This document shows, piece after piece, positions 16,917-25,724 of a stretch of 64,000 bases of DNA. The translations under genes were made by a program, and so were the position numbers. The stretch's first letter is position 1. Every line of letters begins with the position of its first letter. The DNA is from Elusimicrobiota bacterium (lineage in GTDB: Bacteria > Elusimicrobiota > Elusimicrobia > Elusimicrobiales > UBA9959), in NCBI GenBank assembly GCA_026388155.1, contig JAPLKI010000010.1, forward strand, positions 124,001-188,000. The letters run 5' to 3'. The notes below the pieces were generated by a model. The model was not told the DNA's origin. It worked only from the letters and a program-made list of their open reading frames with translations, and made no database searches.

Positions 16917-18302
16917 ATGCCTGAAAACAAAAACTTCGCAGCGGTTATCCTGGCGGCCGGCCTTGGCACCAGGATGAAGTCCGAACTGCCAAAAGTCCTT
17001 CATTACCTTGGCGGCATGTCTCTTATTGAACGCGTGGTCCGCCGCGCAGCGGCGCTGTCGCCTGAAAGGATAATCATCGTAACCGGCCACAAGGCCGAAA
17101 TGGTGGAAGCCGAGCTCTCCGGAAAATTTGAAAAAGAGCCCTTCAGGCGCAAAATAATCTTTATCAGGCAGAAGCTGCTTAAAGGCAGCGGCCGGGCGGT
17201 GCAGGAAGCTCTCCCGCTTATACAAAAACACGCCCACGCCCTTGTGATCTGCGGCGACGCCCCGCTTTTCCGGGAGGCCACCGTAAAGAAGATGGTTTCT
17301 GTTTATTTTAAAGGCAGGCCGGATTGCCTGGTCATGACGGCCGAGCTTTCAAGTCCGGGCTCTTACGGCCGCATAAAGCGCGGCCATAACGGCTCGGTTG
17401 CGGCCATAGTTGAAGCCGACGGAGGGTCTGACGGCGAACTTGCCATAAAAGAGGTAAATTCAGGCACTTACGTTTTTAAAGTGAAAGCGCTTGCCGCCGC
17501 GGTTAAAGACCTTAAAAAGAAAGGCTCAAAGGGCGAGTATTACCTGACCGACGCGCTTGAAAATATACTGTCCGCCGGCGGAACTGTTTCGGCTTTCAGA
17601 CTTAAAGACCCCGCGGAAATGGCCGGCATAAACTCACGGAGCGGGCTTGCCGAGGCTTATAAAATGCTGAACGAGCGCAAGAACAGCGAGTTGATGGCTT
17701 CCGGCGTCACCATTGTCGACCCGGCGAATACCTACATAGACGAAAGCGTTAAAGTGGGACGCGACAGCATTATTTTCCCCGGAGTGTTCCTTAAAGGCCG
17801 CTCGGTAGTGGGAAAAAATTGCCGTCTGGGGCCTTACGGGATAATAGAAGATTCAATTATTGAAAACGGCTGCGAGATAAAATTCGGCTGCTGCGTTTAC
17901 CAGAGCCGCGTGCGCGCGCTTTCCGTGGTGGGGCCGGTTGCGCATTTGCGCCCCGCTTCAGATATCGGACCCGGGGCCAAGGTGGGCAATTTTTCGGAAA
18001 TAAAAAAATCGAGGATAGGAAAGGGCTCAAAAGTGCCGCATCTGAGCTATGTGGGCGACACAGTCATGGGGGAAAAAGTAAATGTGGGCGCCGGCACCAT
18101 AACCTGTAATTACGACGGAAAGAATAAAAATAAAACGATCATCGGGGACGGGGTTTTTATCGGTTCTAATACCAATCTGGTGGCTCCGGTAGAGATAGGC
18201 GCCGGCGCGCTGATAGCGGCCGGCTCGACCATAACGGATAATGTTCCGCCCGGCAAACTTGCCCTTGCCAGGGCCCGTCAGGTGCTGAAGGATAAGAGGT
18301 AA
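16917..18302 (+). CDS. glmU: Bifunctional GlmU: GlcNAc-1-P uridyltransferase / GlcN-1-P acetyltransferase
   Basis: Last two steps to UDP-GlcNAc. 461 residues. The N-terminal nucleotidyltransferase domain has VILAAGLGTRMKSELPKVLH (10-29), VICGDAPL and EVNSGTYVF. The C-terminal left-handed beta-helix has hexapeptide repeats (IIFPGVFLKGRSVVG, VGAGTITCNYDGKNKNKT). HLRPASDIGPGAKVGNF carries the acetyltransferase His/Arg residues. No clear Shine-Dalgarno before the ATG at 16917. prs follows after four bases. Confidence 0.97.
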   Translation: MPENKNFAAVILAAGLGTRMKSELPKVLHYLGGMSLIERVVRRAAALSPERIIIVTGHKAEMVEAELSGKFEKEPFRRKIIFIRQKLLKGSGRAVQEALPLIQKHAHALVICGDAPLFREATVKKMVSVYFKGRPDCLVMTAELSSPGSYGRIKRGHNGSVAAIVEADGGSDGELAIKEVNSGTYVFKVKALAAAVKDLKKKGSKGEYYLTDALENILSAGGTVSAFRLKDPAEMAGINSRSGLAEAYKMLNERKNSELMASGVTIVDPANTYIDESVKVGRDSIIFPGVFLKGRSVVGKNCRLGPYGIIEDSIIENGCEIKFGCCVYQSRVRALSVVGPVAHLRPASDIGPGAKVGNFSEIKKSRIGKGSKVPHLSYVGDTVMGEKVNVGAGTITCNYDGKNKNKTIIGDGVFIGSNTNLVAPVEIGAGALIAAGSTITDNVPPGKLALARARQVLKDKR

Positions 18303-18306
18303 AACC

Positions 18307-19260
18307 ATGATGAGCGATGCTTGGAAGACCGGAACGCTTAAAATAATCAGCGGCAGCGCCAATGCGGAGCTTTCGCAAAAGATCTGCGCCATACTTGCGG
18401 AGCCTCTCTGCGAGGCTAAGGTGGGGCGGTTCGCCGACGGAGAGATAGACGTGCAGATAATGGAAAATGTGCGCGGAGACGATTGCTACGTAATTCAGCC
18501 CACCTGCCCGCCGGTGAACGAAAATGTTATGGAATTGCTTATTACCCTCGACGCTTTGCGGCGCGCTTCGGCGGGCCGCATTACCGCCGTTGTTCCTTAT
18601 TACGGCTATGCCAGGGCGGACCGCAAGCCGGCCCCCCGCGTGGCCATAACGGCGAAACTGGTGGCAAATCTTATCACTTCCGCCGGCGCGGACAGGGTTA
18701 TCGCCATAGATCTGCACGCGGCGCAGATACAGGGTTTTTTTGACATCCCCATGGACCACTTGTACGCCAGGCCCGTGGTGCTGGAGCACATAAAGGGCAG
18801 GGATATAACGAACCTGGTGGTGGTGTCCCCCGATGTGGGCAGCGTGGAGCGGGCCAGGTCTTTCGCCAAGCGTCTTAACGCGGGGCTTGTCATCATAGAC
18901 AAAAGGCGGCCCCGGCCCAACGAGGCCATGGTTTACAATATCATCGGCTCAGTGGAAGGAATGACCTGCTTTATTTTTGATGATCTGGTGGATACTGCGG
19001 GCACCCTTACCCAGGTGGCGTACGCCCTGAAAGAGCGCGGCGCTACCAAAATAGTGGCCGCCTGCACCCACGGCGTTTTATCAAGGGATGCGTTCGAAAA
19101 GATCAACGTTTCCCCCATAGAAGAGCTGATCTTGACGGATACCATACCCGTAGATGCCTCAAAAAGTGCTAAAATTAAGGTAATATCGGTGGCGCCGCTT
19201 CTGGCGGAGGCCATAAAACGAAATCACATTGGCAAGTCTATCAGTGAGCTTTTCAAGTGA
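18307..19260 (+). CDS. prs: Ribose-phosphate pyrophosphokinase
   Basis: Makes PRPP from ribose-5-phosphate and ATP. 317 residues, class I length. Visible are GRFADGEIDVQI, YYGYARADRK (flexible catalytic loop), DLHAAQIQGFFD (metal site), and the PRPP-binding loop FDDLVDTAGTL. Starts four bases after glmU with AGAGGT upstream, so the pair is co-translated. The glmU-prs-rplY-pth order is a common bacterial arrangement. Confidence 0.97.
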   Translation: MMSDAWKTGTLKIISGSANAELSQKICAILAEPLCEAKVGRFADGEIDVQIMENVRGDDCYVIQPTCPPVNENVMELLITLDALRRASAGRITAVVPYYGYARADRKPAPRVAITAKLVANLITSAGADRVIAIDLHAAQIQGFFDIPMDHLYARPVVLEHIKGRDITNLVVVSPDVGSVERARSFAKRLNAGLVIIDKRRPRPNEAMVYNIIGSVEGMTCFIFDDLVDTAGTLTQVAYALKERGATKIVAACTHGVLSRDAFEKINVSPIEELILTDTIPVDASKSAKIKVISVAPLLAEAIKRNHIGKSISELFK

Positions 19261-19263
19261 TGG

Positions 19264-19311
19264 AAGAGATTACAGCGATCGATTAGGGAAAGGTAAATCG
19301 ATGTAATCGGG
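19264..19311. repeat. Short word hairpin (GATTACAGCGAT family)
   Basis: GAAGAGATTACAGCGATCGA on the left and TAAATCGATGTAATCGG on the right. Same vocabulary as the longer copies at 30325-30405, 41205-41340 and 56360-56585. Confidence 0.6.
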
Positions 19312-19351
19312 AGCGTTTTTCAGCGCCCCAAATTCACCGGGAGAAAAAATT

Positions 19352-20092
19352 ATGGAACAAATAATCGTGGAAGCGCAGCTCAGGGATAAAATAGGCGGAA
19401 AAAAAGGCCTGTCTCTTTTAAGGCAGGGCGGAAGCATCCCCGCCGTTATTTACGGAACCGGCAAGCCCGCGGTACATGTTACCGTTGGGGAGAAAGAAAT
19501 ACTCTCCGTGCTGAAGAAAGGCGCCAATTCCGTTGTGAAAATAAAGTATGCGGACAACGAGGATACCGCCATCCTTAAGGAAGTGCAGAAGCATGTGGTT
19601 ACCGGAAAGCTTTTGCATATAGATTTCCAGCGCATCTCCATGACCGACAAGATAAAGGTAAAAGTGCGCGTGAAACTGGTGGGAGACGCTTACGGGGTAA
19701 AGGTGGAAAGCGGAATTGTTGAGCATAACATGAGGGAACTGAACGTGTTGTGCCTGCCGACCGATATTCCCAAAGAAATTGAGGTTAATATCGCCGAGAT
19801 GCATCTTAACGATGTTATCCGCGTCAAGGATATTAAATCGGATAAAGCCGAAATAATTGAAGATGCCGAACATATTGTTGTAAGCGTGGTCGCGCCCAAG
19901 GAAGAAAAGGTTGAAACGCCGGTTGCGGCCGCCGGAGCCACCGCTGCGGAACCTGAAGTTATCGCCAAAGGCAAGAAAGAGGAAGGCGAAGAGGGCGCGG
20001 CCCCTGATGCCGCCAAGGGAGCCAAGCCGGCCGATGCCGGTCATGCTGCGGGCAAGCCGGAAGACAAAAAACCGGCGGCCCCCAAGAAATAG
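19352..20092 (+). CDS. rplY: 50S ribosomal protein L25/CTC
   Basis: 5S-rRNA-binding L25 of the long CTC type, 246 residues. Residues 1-~95 are the L25 N-terminal barrel (RLRDKIGGKKGLSLLRQGGSIPAVIYG-like region with IPAVIYGTGKP). The TL5/CTC C-terminal domain runs to about 185 (GVKVESGIVEHNMRELNVLC, DIPKEIEVNIAEM). The last ~60 residues are an Ala/Pro/Lys/Glu-rich tail. A GGGAGAAAA Shine-Dalgarno lies before the ATG. Confidence 0.95.
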   Translation: MEQIIVEAQLRDKIGGKKGLSLLRQGGSIPAVIYGTGKPAVHVTVGEKEILSVLKKGANSVVKIKYADNEDTAILKEVQKHVVTGKLLHIDFQRISMTDKIKVKVRVKLVGDAYGVKVESGIVEHNMRELNVLCLPTDIPKEIEVNIAEMHLNDVIRVKDIKSDKAEIIEDAEHIVVSVVAPKEEKVETPVAAAGATAAEPEVIAKGKKEEGEEGAAPDAAKGAKPADAGHAAGKPEDKKPAAPKK

Positions 20093-20096
20093 GCCT

Positions 20097-20370
20097 TTAG
20101 GGTTCGTGACAGAATAATATGAACATTTGGCTGAGTCGATTTTGGAGCGAGCCGAAGCGGCGTGAAGCGACGCGTACTACATGTACGTTAGCGGAACGGC
20201 GCAAAGGCGCAGCCCAAAAGCGGCCAGCCCCCCGGGGGAGGCCCATCTTTGAACCGGCTGCCGCGTTGCTCCTCAGTCACATAGACACCGCTATGCTCCT
20301 TCGTCGCGCCTTGCATCCGGCTCAAATATGGGCCTCCAAATATCCATATTATTCTGTCACGAGCCCTTAG
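20097..20370. mobile_element. MITE-like ~275-bp inverted-repeat element, copy 1
   Basis: Ends are an imperfect inverted repeat of about 33 bp whose core CGTGACAGAATAATAT (20105) recurs inverted at 20345-20360. Inside are GATTTTGGAGCGA, GCAGCCCAAAAGCG and, on the minus strand, GGAGCATAGCGG and TGAGGAGCAACG. These internal blocks recur in the same order in the element at 29209-29483, in inverted orientation. No credible protein is encoded. Fills the rplY-pth spacer. Confidence 0.75.
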
Positions 20371-20446
20371 GAGCGGAAGTTGAATTTCGGCGTATCCGGG
20401 ATTTGTTCAGCTTCCGCTCCGTCTTTTTCCAAAGGGGGGACTAAAA

Positions 20447-21070
20447 GTGGTCCGGCGCGTAACACTGGCTGTTTTCCTGGGTAATCCGGGGCGTGAATAC
20501 GAGGCAACCAGGCACAATATCGGGTTCATGCTGGGGGACCTGGCTGCTCAAAAACTGGCCCCGCAGTTTTTTTGTTCCGCAAAAAAAGGCGGGGGCTGGC
20601 GTGATTGGAGGGGGGCTGGGCTTTACCTTGAAGCCCGGCGAAACGGGCAAAAACTTTACCTTTTAAAACCCACCACTTTCATGAATGCTTCAGGAGAAGC
20701 CGCGCAAAGTCTGGCCGGTTTCTATAAAATTCCGCCGGAGGAAACACTGACTGTGTCCGACGATATATCCCTGCCGTTTGGCCGCTTGAGGGTGCGGGCC
20801 GGAGGCTCTTTCGGGGGGCATCGGGGAATATCCTCATTAATAACCGCGCTGGGCACTCAGGAATTTCCCCGCCTGCGCCTTGGGATCGGCCCAAGGCCCG
20901 CGCGCATGGACGCCAAGGATTTTGTGCTTGGAAAATTTTCAAAAGAGGAGGCGGTTTTACTGCCCGCTTTTCTGGGCAGGGCGCTTGAAGCCCTTGAGGC
21001 GATCATGGATCTGGGCACTGAAAGCGCCATGAACCGGTACAATAATGTTGGCGATACATCCATATCTTAA
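20447..21070 (+). CDS. pth: Peptidyl-tRNA hydrolase
   Basis: Releases tRNA from peptidyl-tRNA. 207 residues from a GTG at 20447 preceded by AAAGGGGGGAC. FLGNPGREYEATRHNIGFM carries the catalytic His, LLKPTTFMNASG the substrate Asn loop, and GGSFGGHRGISS the second His site. The usual HDDLDLP is SDDISLP here; the second Asp, which is catalytic, is kept while the His before it is Ser. The length and remaining motifs indicate a functional enzyme. Confidence 0.94.
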   Translation: MVRRVTLAVFLGNPGREYEATRHNIGFMLGDLAAQKLAPQFFCSAKKGGGWRDWRGAGLYLEARRNGQKLYLLKPTTFMNASGEAAQSLAGFYKIPPEETLTVSDDISLPFGRLRVRAGGSFGGHRGISSLITALGTQEFPRLRLGIGPRPARMDAKDFVLGKFSKEEAVLLPAFLGRALEALEAIMDLGTESAMNRYNNVGDTSIS

Positions 21071-21272
21071 AATTTTTTTCGGCCTGGTGTTTTTGCTTTT
21101 GGGGCTGGGCTATGTGTATAAGCCGGAAATAATAGAGCGCTTAAACCGTCTGCTTAAAGAAACTCTGTTAAACGATTCATATGCCGCCCTTCACCGCAAG
21201 GAATTGGGGTTGCTGTTTGTACTCATGGGCATTCTGCTGTTGTATATGGGTTTCTCGCACCTGAACGGGTGA
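21045..21272 (+). CDS. Small two-helix membrane protein
   Basis: 75 residues with two transmembrane segments (LKIFFGLVFLLLGLGYVY near 8-25 and LGLLFVLMGILLLYMGF near 53-70) joined by a basic, polar loop. The ATG overlaps the last 26 bases of pth, so it is likely translationally coupled. No family recognised. It is followed by an intrinsic terminator. Confidence 0.65.
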   Translation: MLAIHPYLKIFFGLVFLLLGLGYVYKPEIIERLNRLLKETLLNDSYAALHRKELGLLFVLMGILLLYMGFSHLNG

Positions 21273-21368
21273 TAGGGCCAAATTCCTCAAGCGGCCCCTG
21301 AGCGCCGCGAACGGAAAAATTCAACCCTATGGCCTTCAGCCGGCCAACTGAATCTTTATAGATAGAAC

Positions 21369-21406
21369 GAAAAAAGCCTTCCGTTTTTGAAACGGGAGGC
21401 TTTTTT
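21369..21406 (+). terminator. Bidirectional intrinsic terminator
   Basis: AAAAAAGCCTTCCGTTT, a short loop, then AAACGGGAGGCTTTTTT. A GC-rich stem flanked by A and T runs ends the rplY-pth operon on the plus strand and the small gene at 21425 on the minus strand. Confidence 0.9.
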
Positions 21407-21424
21407 GTCTTAGGCGCAAATACG

Positions 21425-21601
21425 TCAACTGTTTTTTACCGGTTTTGGCTTCGCGGAGTTTGAGAGCATAAACAGCCACACCAGCTTGTCGGTTGAACGG
21501 AGCAGACGGCCCCAACTTTGCTCCAGTTTCGGAGTTTTGGGCAAAAGCTGGCGTTTGCCGTTTTCAGTATCGTACTTTTTTGTTATTTCTTCCCAGGTCA
21601 T
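21425..21601 (-). CDS. Small hypothetical protein
   Basis: 58 residues starting MTWEEITKKYD. The ATG at 21601 is chosen because AGGGGGGGG stands four bases upstream on the minus strand; the frame is open for 25 more codons without a better start. The product is charged, with no membrane segment. No family recognised. The gene has its own shared terminator at its 3' end. Confidence 0.55.
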   Translation of the reverse strand: MTWEEITKKYDTENGKRQLLPKTPKLEQSWGRLLRSTDKLVWLFMLSNSAKPKPVKNS

Positions 21602-21749
21602 ATACCCCCCCCTGCTATCTTCCCCTGAAAATATTATACAACAATCTTTAAGAACGTTCAGGGCCTTTTGGCCCAAATGTCAATAGGACTAAGGGGCAGT
21701 CGGGGGGGGCAGGTTACCGGTAACTGATTGCCGATTACTTAGGCTCTTC

Positions 21750-22172
21750 TCACCTGGCCGCAGTGTCCAGGATCAATTCAATATCCTTTTTTCTGAACAA
21801 TACCGGCCTTTTGAGTTCGCCTTTTATATCCCCCGGCTTGAAAACTCCCAGCTCCCCGTGGGTGTTCAGGAACGCTTCCAGAAAAAGCGATTTTGTCAGC
21901 AGCTCCGGCAGTATCAGATTTTCAGAAGCCATCCTGAAATCGATCGGAAAAACCGGGTTGATGATTTTTGTAACGGCTACAGGCACCCCGCCCATGTTAC
22001 GGGCCACCACAAAAAGCATGGTGTTTGGACGGGAAGCCGCCTCCGCCAGGCGCTCCGTTATTTCCACCCTTCCTCGAAGGTCGAAAGCCTGTTTAAGAAA
22101 ATACGGATAGCCAAGCCGCACCATGGCAAAAAGCGCGGAGCCGGAGAGCAGCAGATAAAAAAATTTCTTCAT
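21750..22172 (-). CDS. CcmI/CycH C-terminal-domain-like secreted protein
   Basis: 140 residues. An N-terminal signal anchor (LLLSGSALFAMVRLGYPYF) is followed by a domain resembling the C-terminal part of cytochrome c biogenesis factor CcmI/NrfG. In that family a 'VFVFAR...GPP-P-AV' strand pair is followed by a LD-S-M turn and 'GD--G'. Here the matching segments are MLFVVARNMGGVPVAVTKI, FRMASENLILP and FKPGDIKGEL. The TPR part of CcmI is missing and no other ccm gene is near, so the role is open. The similarity is to a fold-level pattern, not strong sequence identity. Confidence 0.45.
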   Translation of the reverse strand: MKKFFYLLLSGSALFAMVRLGYPYFLKQAFDLRGRVEITERLAEAASRPNTMLFVVARNMGGVPVAVTKIINPVFPIDFRMASENLILPELLTKSLFLEAFLNTHGELGVFKPGDIKGELKRPVLFRKKDIELILDTAAR

Positions 22173-22294
22173 AATACAGATTCTATAAAATAACCCCGGC
22201 TATAAACGAGATTCAAACCAACAACGACCCCCTCCTGTACCCGCCTTTTCCCTATACGCAACAATTTGTTAATAATCATTTAATATTCCTTTTA

Positions 22295-22323
22295 TTGACT
22301 TCAACAGAGGGCTATATTAGACT
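22295..22323 (+). promoter_or_regulatory. Sigma-70-type promoter candidate for the coiled-coil genes
   Basis: TTGACT (22295-22300), a 17-bp spacer, then TAGACT (22318-22323). This is upstream of the 22460 gene and would give a ~130-nt leader. The 280-bp spacer holds no other recognised feature. Confidence 0.45.
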
Positions 22324-22459
22324 CTATATGTAAGATTTATCAGGTCGCAATTATCAGCCTAATTGTGTTTTAGTCGCGGGCAACGCCAGGCCAGTGTCAC
22401 TGCTTCTTCTCTACAGCTTATCCAACTGAGCACTTAGCGCGATTTAAAAGGAAACAGAT

Positions 22460-25400
22460 ATGGCAAACGAATACAGCGAACTTGAACAGCTTGTAAACGA
22501 TGTTACCAGTCTTGATACGGCCCGCATGACGCTGCGCTGGGCGCTTGAACGCCTGAATTCCATTGAGAAAGAGAAAGCCGACCTGAAAAAAAACCTTGCT
22601 CTGGCTGAGGATTCCTCAAAACAGATGCAAATCAAACTGGGCACGCTTGAGGAATCTTTTAAGGGCCGTTCCAAATCTCTGGGGGAAAAAGAAAACTTTT
22701 ACACTAAACTGGAAGCTACCATGTCGCTTCTGGGCGAGGGAAAACTGGATATACAGCAACTTTTAAAAAAAGAGGCCCGCCTGGATCAACTGAGACAGGG
22801 GCTGGAAAACGAATATCAGGACAAATTCGAGGAACTGGACCGCAATCAGAGATCTGTTATAGAACGCTGGAATGCCCGCCTGCTGGAGGTGGAAAGTCAG
22901 TACGCAGCCAGACTTAGCGAGTCGCAGAAAAAATACGACAACTTACGTTCAGACCTTGAGGCCGACTACCAGGGGCGGCTTTTGACCCTGCAAAAAAACT
23001 TCGGCGCCCGTGAACGTGAACTGACTGAAAGGATCAACCTGCTTGAAACCTCGGTGAAAGCGGGCGAACGCAACCTTGAAGACAGGAAAAGAGAGCTTGA
23101 AACTGAATTTTTAGCTAAAAAACGGGAAGTGGATGAAAATTACAGGAAACTTAAAAATATGCTGGAGCAGGGTTTGGACGAAAAACTGCGTTCCATGGAT
23201 GCCGACCACGGTGGGCAGGTTAAATCCCTGGAACTTTCCTGGAAGACGGAGCGCAGCCGCCTTCTTGAAGAGCAGCGGGTGCGCGAAGAGCAGTTCGCCT
23301 CAGCCCAGTCCCGCATAAAGGAAGTTGAGAATTTACTGGCTTCGCAACAGGAAAGCCACCACGGAGAGCTTCTAAAGATAATAAACGAAAAAGAGGCGGC
23401 TTTCCGCGCCAAGCTGGAAGCCCTTGAAAGTGAAAAAGAGGCCTACTCCCGGACGGTTACAAAAATGCAGGAACAGATCGGGGTAAAAGAGACGCAGTGG
23501 GCCCGGGAAAGGGAAAAACTGAACGCGGAATTAGGCCAACGGATTCCCTTTAGCGACTCATCCGTTCGGGAACGCGCGGCCGTACTTGAAAAGGAGTATG
23601 CCGCCAAAAAAGGCGAGCTTGACAAGGTCGTGGCCGCCGTCAGACAGGAATTCGATGGCCAGTTGAAGTCCAGACTGGCATTTGAGCGTTTGAGCCAGGA
23701 GGAAGAAAAAAACAGGGCTAAAGACTCGCTATTGTTCGGGGAAGAGGCTCTTAAGAAAGCCGATGAAAAGATAAAAGAATTGGAAGCTGCGCTTTCCGTT
23801 TCAAAAAGCGAACATAACGGGGAGTTGATGGCGAAACTCGCCGCCGGCGAGACGGCTTTCATGGAAAAAATGGCTCAGGTTGAGGCGGAGAAAAAGGCCT
23901 ATAACCAGACTATAGAAAGGCTTACAGGGGAACTGAGGGCAAAAGAAGAGGCGCTGCTGGCTGAAAAAGAGAAATTTTCAAAGCAGGCCTCAGATAAAGC
24001 GTCCGTTTATCAGGCGCAGCTTTCCGAAAAAGAAGGCATTTTCGATCTTGAAAGAATGGCGTTCGATGAGAAAATATCGAAGTTGAGAGCCGAGTTTTAC
24101 GATAAAGAACGTGCCCTTGTGCTGGAGCGTGAGAACCTTTCAAACGCATTTTCCAAGGTATCAGTCGAGGCCAACGCCATGGTTGAGGAGCGGGTGGCCG
24201 CTATACGCGCTCAATATGAGGAGCGCAGGGCGGCGCTTGAGAAAGAATTTGAGGCTAAATTCGCCGATCGGATGAAAACTCTTGAATCTGAGAAAGCGCG
24301 CGTAGACGAAATGGCCGCGGTAAAAGAAGGACAGCTCAACCGCGCCTATGACAAAGTAAAGGCCCTTGAAAGAGAGATGGAGACTCTAAAAGCCGAGCAT
24401 TCAAACGAGAAGGCCGGACTTGCTAAATCCCAGGAAGAGAAGCTCAAAGCTCTGGCGGCGAAGTTTGATATCGAACGCGCCGGTTATGCCAAGGAATCGT
24501 CTTTAAAAGAAGCTGCTTTAAAGGAGCAACTTGAGGCGGAAAAGAAGGCCTATAACCAGATTATAGAAAGGCTTAGAGGGGAACTGAGGGCAAAAGAAGA
24601 GGCGCTGCTGGCTGAAAAAGAGAAATTTTCAAAGCAAGCCTCAGATAAGGCGTCCGTTTATCAAGCGCAACTTTCTGAAAAAGAAGGCATTTTCGATCTT
24701 GAAAGAATGGCGTTCGATGAAAAAATATCGAAGTTGAGAGCCGAGCTTTCCGATAAAGAGCGTGCCCTTGTGCTGGAGCGTGAGAACCTTGCAAACGCGT
24801 TTTCCAAAGTATCAGTTGAAACCAACGCCATGGCGGAGGAGCGTGTGGCCGCCATACGCGCTCAATATGAAGAGCGCAGGGCGGCGCTTGAGAAAGAATT
24901 TGAGGTTAAATTCTCCGATCGGGCGAGAACTCTTGAATTTGAGAAAGCGCGCGCGAAAGAGCTGGCGGCCGCCGCGCAGGATAAAATCGTTGAATTCAAG
25001 AAAGAATGGGAAGTTGAAAGAAACTTGCTTATTTCCGCTTACGGCAAAAAACTGGTTTTCATGGAACAGGAACTTATAAAGGAGCAAAACAGCAACAAAG
25101 AGGAATTGGCTGCAATACAGGCGAATGTTTTAAGGGAAAGGGAACGCATGCGGGAAGAGATTAAGAAGTGCGACCGCTATGCGGAAACCGCGGATCTTAA
25201 AATCCAGAAACTTGAAGATGCGCTGATAGCCGGCCGGCAGGATGCCTCAACGGTCCTTATGGACCAAATAGCCTCCCAGGAAGAAAAATTCAAGGGCCTG
25301 CTTGAGGAACACCGCTCAAGACAGGGCGCTTTGGAGCGGGATTACGCGGTTAAGTTCGAGACCTCCAGAAAAGAGGCCGCTTCGCGGATAAAACAGCTTG

Positions 25401-25699
25401 AGGAAATGCTTTCGGCCAAAGAAAACCTGATGGCTGAAAGCGATAAATTATACTCCGCCAAACAAGCCGAGCTGGATAAACGCCGCGCGGAGCTTAACCT
25501 GCGCCTCAGCCGTATTAACGAGGAGATGTCCGCACAGAAACATGTGCTGGATGAGAAAGAAAAAGAGTTGAACGAACACCGGTTGGAACTGGAAAAGGAA
25601 CATGCCGCTAAAATGGCTTCGGCCGAGAAACTTAAAGCCGAACTTACCAGAACTATACTAGAATACAAGAACAGGCCGTCTGAAGGCCATAGGCCCTGA
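22460..25699 (+). CDS. Very long coiled-coil protein with internal duplication
   Basis: 1079 residues, almost entirely alpha-helical coiled coil rich in Glu, Lys, Ala, Arg and Leu, with heptad character from about residue 30 to the end. No signal peptide or membrane segment, so it should be cytoplasmic. An AAAAGGAAACAG Shine-Dalgarno precedes the ATG. A segment of about 140 residues (starting near AEKKAYNQTIERL) recurs 217 residues later at high DNA identity. This indicates recent expansion of the rod. Such proteins act as cytoskeletal filaments, polarity scaffolds or SMC-like tethers; no ATPase head is present. The next gene encodes a shorter protein of the same type. Confidence 0.8.
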   Translation: MANEYSELEQLVNDVTSLDTARMTLRWALERLNSIEKEKADLKKNLALAEDSSKQMQIKLGTLEESFKGRSKSLGEKENFYTKLEATMSLLGEGKLDIQQLLKKEARLDQLRQGLENEYQDKFEELDRNQRSVIERWNARLLEVESQYAARLSESQKKYDNLRSDLEADYQGRLLTLQKNFGARERELTERINLLETSVKAGERNLEDRKRELETEFLAKKREVDENYRKLKNMLEQGLDEKLRSMDADHGGQVKSLELSWKTERSRLLEEQRVREEQFASAQSRIKEVENLLASQQESHHGELLKIINEKEAAFRAKLEALESEKEAYSRTVTKMQEQIGVKETQWAREREKLNAELGQRIPFSDSSVRERAAVLEKEYAAKKGELDKVVAAVRQEFDGQLKSRLAFERLSQEEEKNRAKDSLLFGEEALKKADEKIKELEAALSVSKSEHNGELMAKLAAGETAFMEKMAQVEAEKKAYNQTIERLTGELRAKEEALLAEKEKFSKQASDKASVYQAQLSEKEGIFDLERMAFDEKISKLRAEFYDKERALVLERENLSNAFSKVSVEANAMVEERVAAIRAQYEERRAALEKEFEAKFADRMKTLESEKARVDEMAAVKEGQLNRAYDKVKALEREMETLKAEHSNEKAGLAKSQEEKLKALAAKFDIERAGYAKESSLKEAALKEQLEAEKKAYNQIIERLRGELRAKEEALLAEKEKFSKQASDKASVYQAQLSEKEGIFDLERMAFDEKISKLRAELSDKERALVLERENLANAFSKVSVETNAMAEERVAAIRAQYEERRAALEKEFEVKFSDRARTLEFEKARAKELAAAAQDKIVEFKKEWEVERNLLISAYGKKLVFMEQELIKEQNSNKEELAAIQANVLRERERMREEIKKCDRYAETADLKIQKLEDALIAGRQDASTVLMDQIASQEEKFKGLLEEHRSRQGALERDYAVKFETSRKEAASRIKQLEEMLSAKENLMAESDKLYSAKQAELDKRRAELNLRLSRINEEMSAQKHVLDEKEKELNEHRLELEKEHAAKMASAEKLKAELTRTILEYKNRPSEGHRP
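23882..24954 (+). repeat. Direct duplication inside the coiled-coil gene
   Basis: The block at about 23882-24303 is repeated at about 24533-24954, offset exactly 651 bp (217 codons). Differences are scattered single bases, mostly silent or conservative. The intervening ~230 bp are not repeated. Confidence 0.9.
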
Positions 25700-25724
25700 G
25701 ACGGCATCTGTGTAGGTATTGGAA

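Noticed and set aside
20119-20370. Open frame of 83 codons between rplY and pth
   Set aside because: It lies wholly inside the ~275-bp inverted-repeat element, has repeat-derived composition, and has no ribosome-binding site.
22390-22445. tRNA-like D-arm (GCTCAGTTGGATAAGC) on the minus strand
   Set aside because: No matching acceptor stem, anticodon arm or T arm follows; chance similarity.
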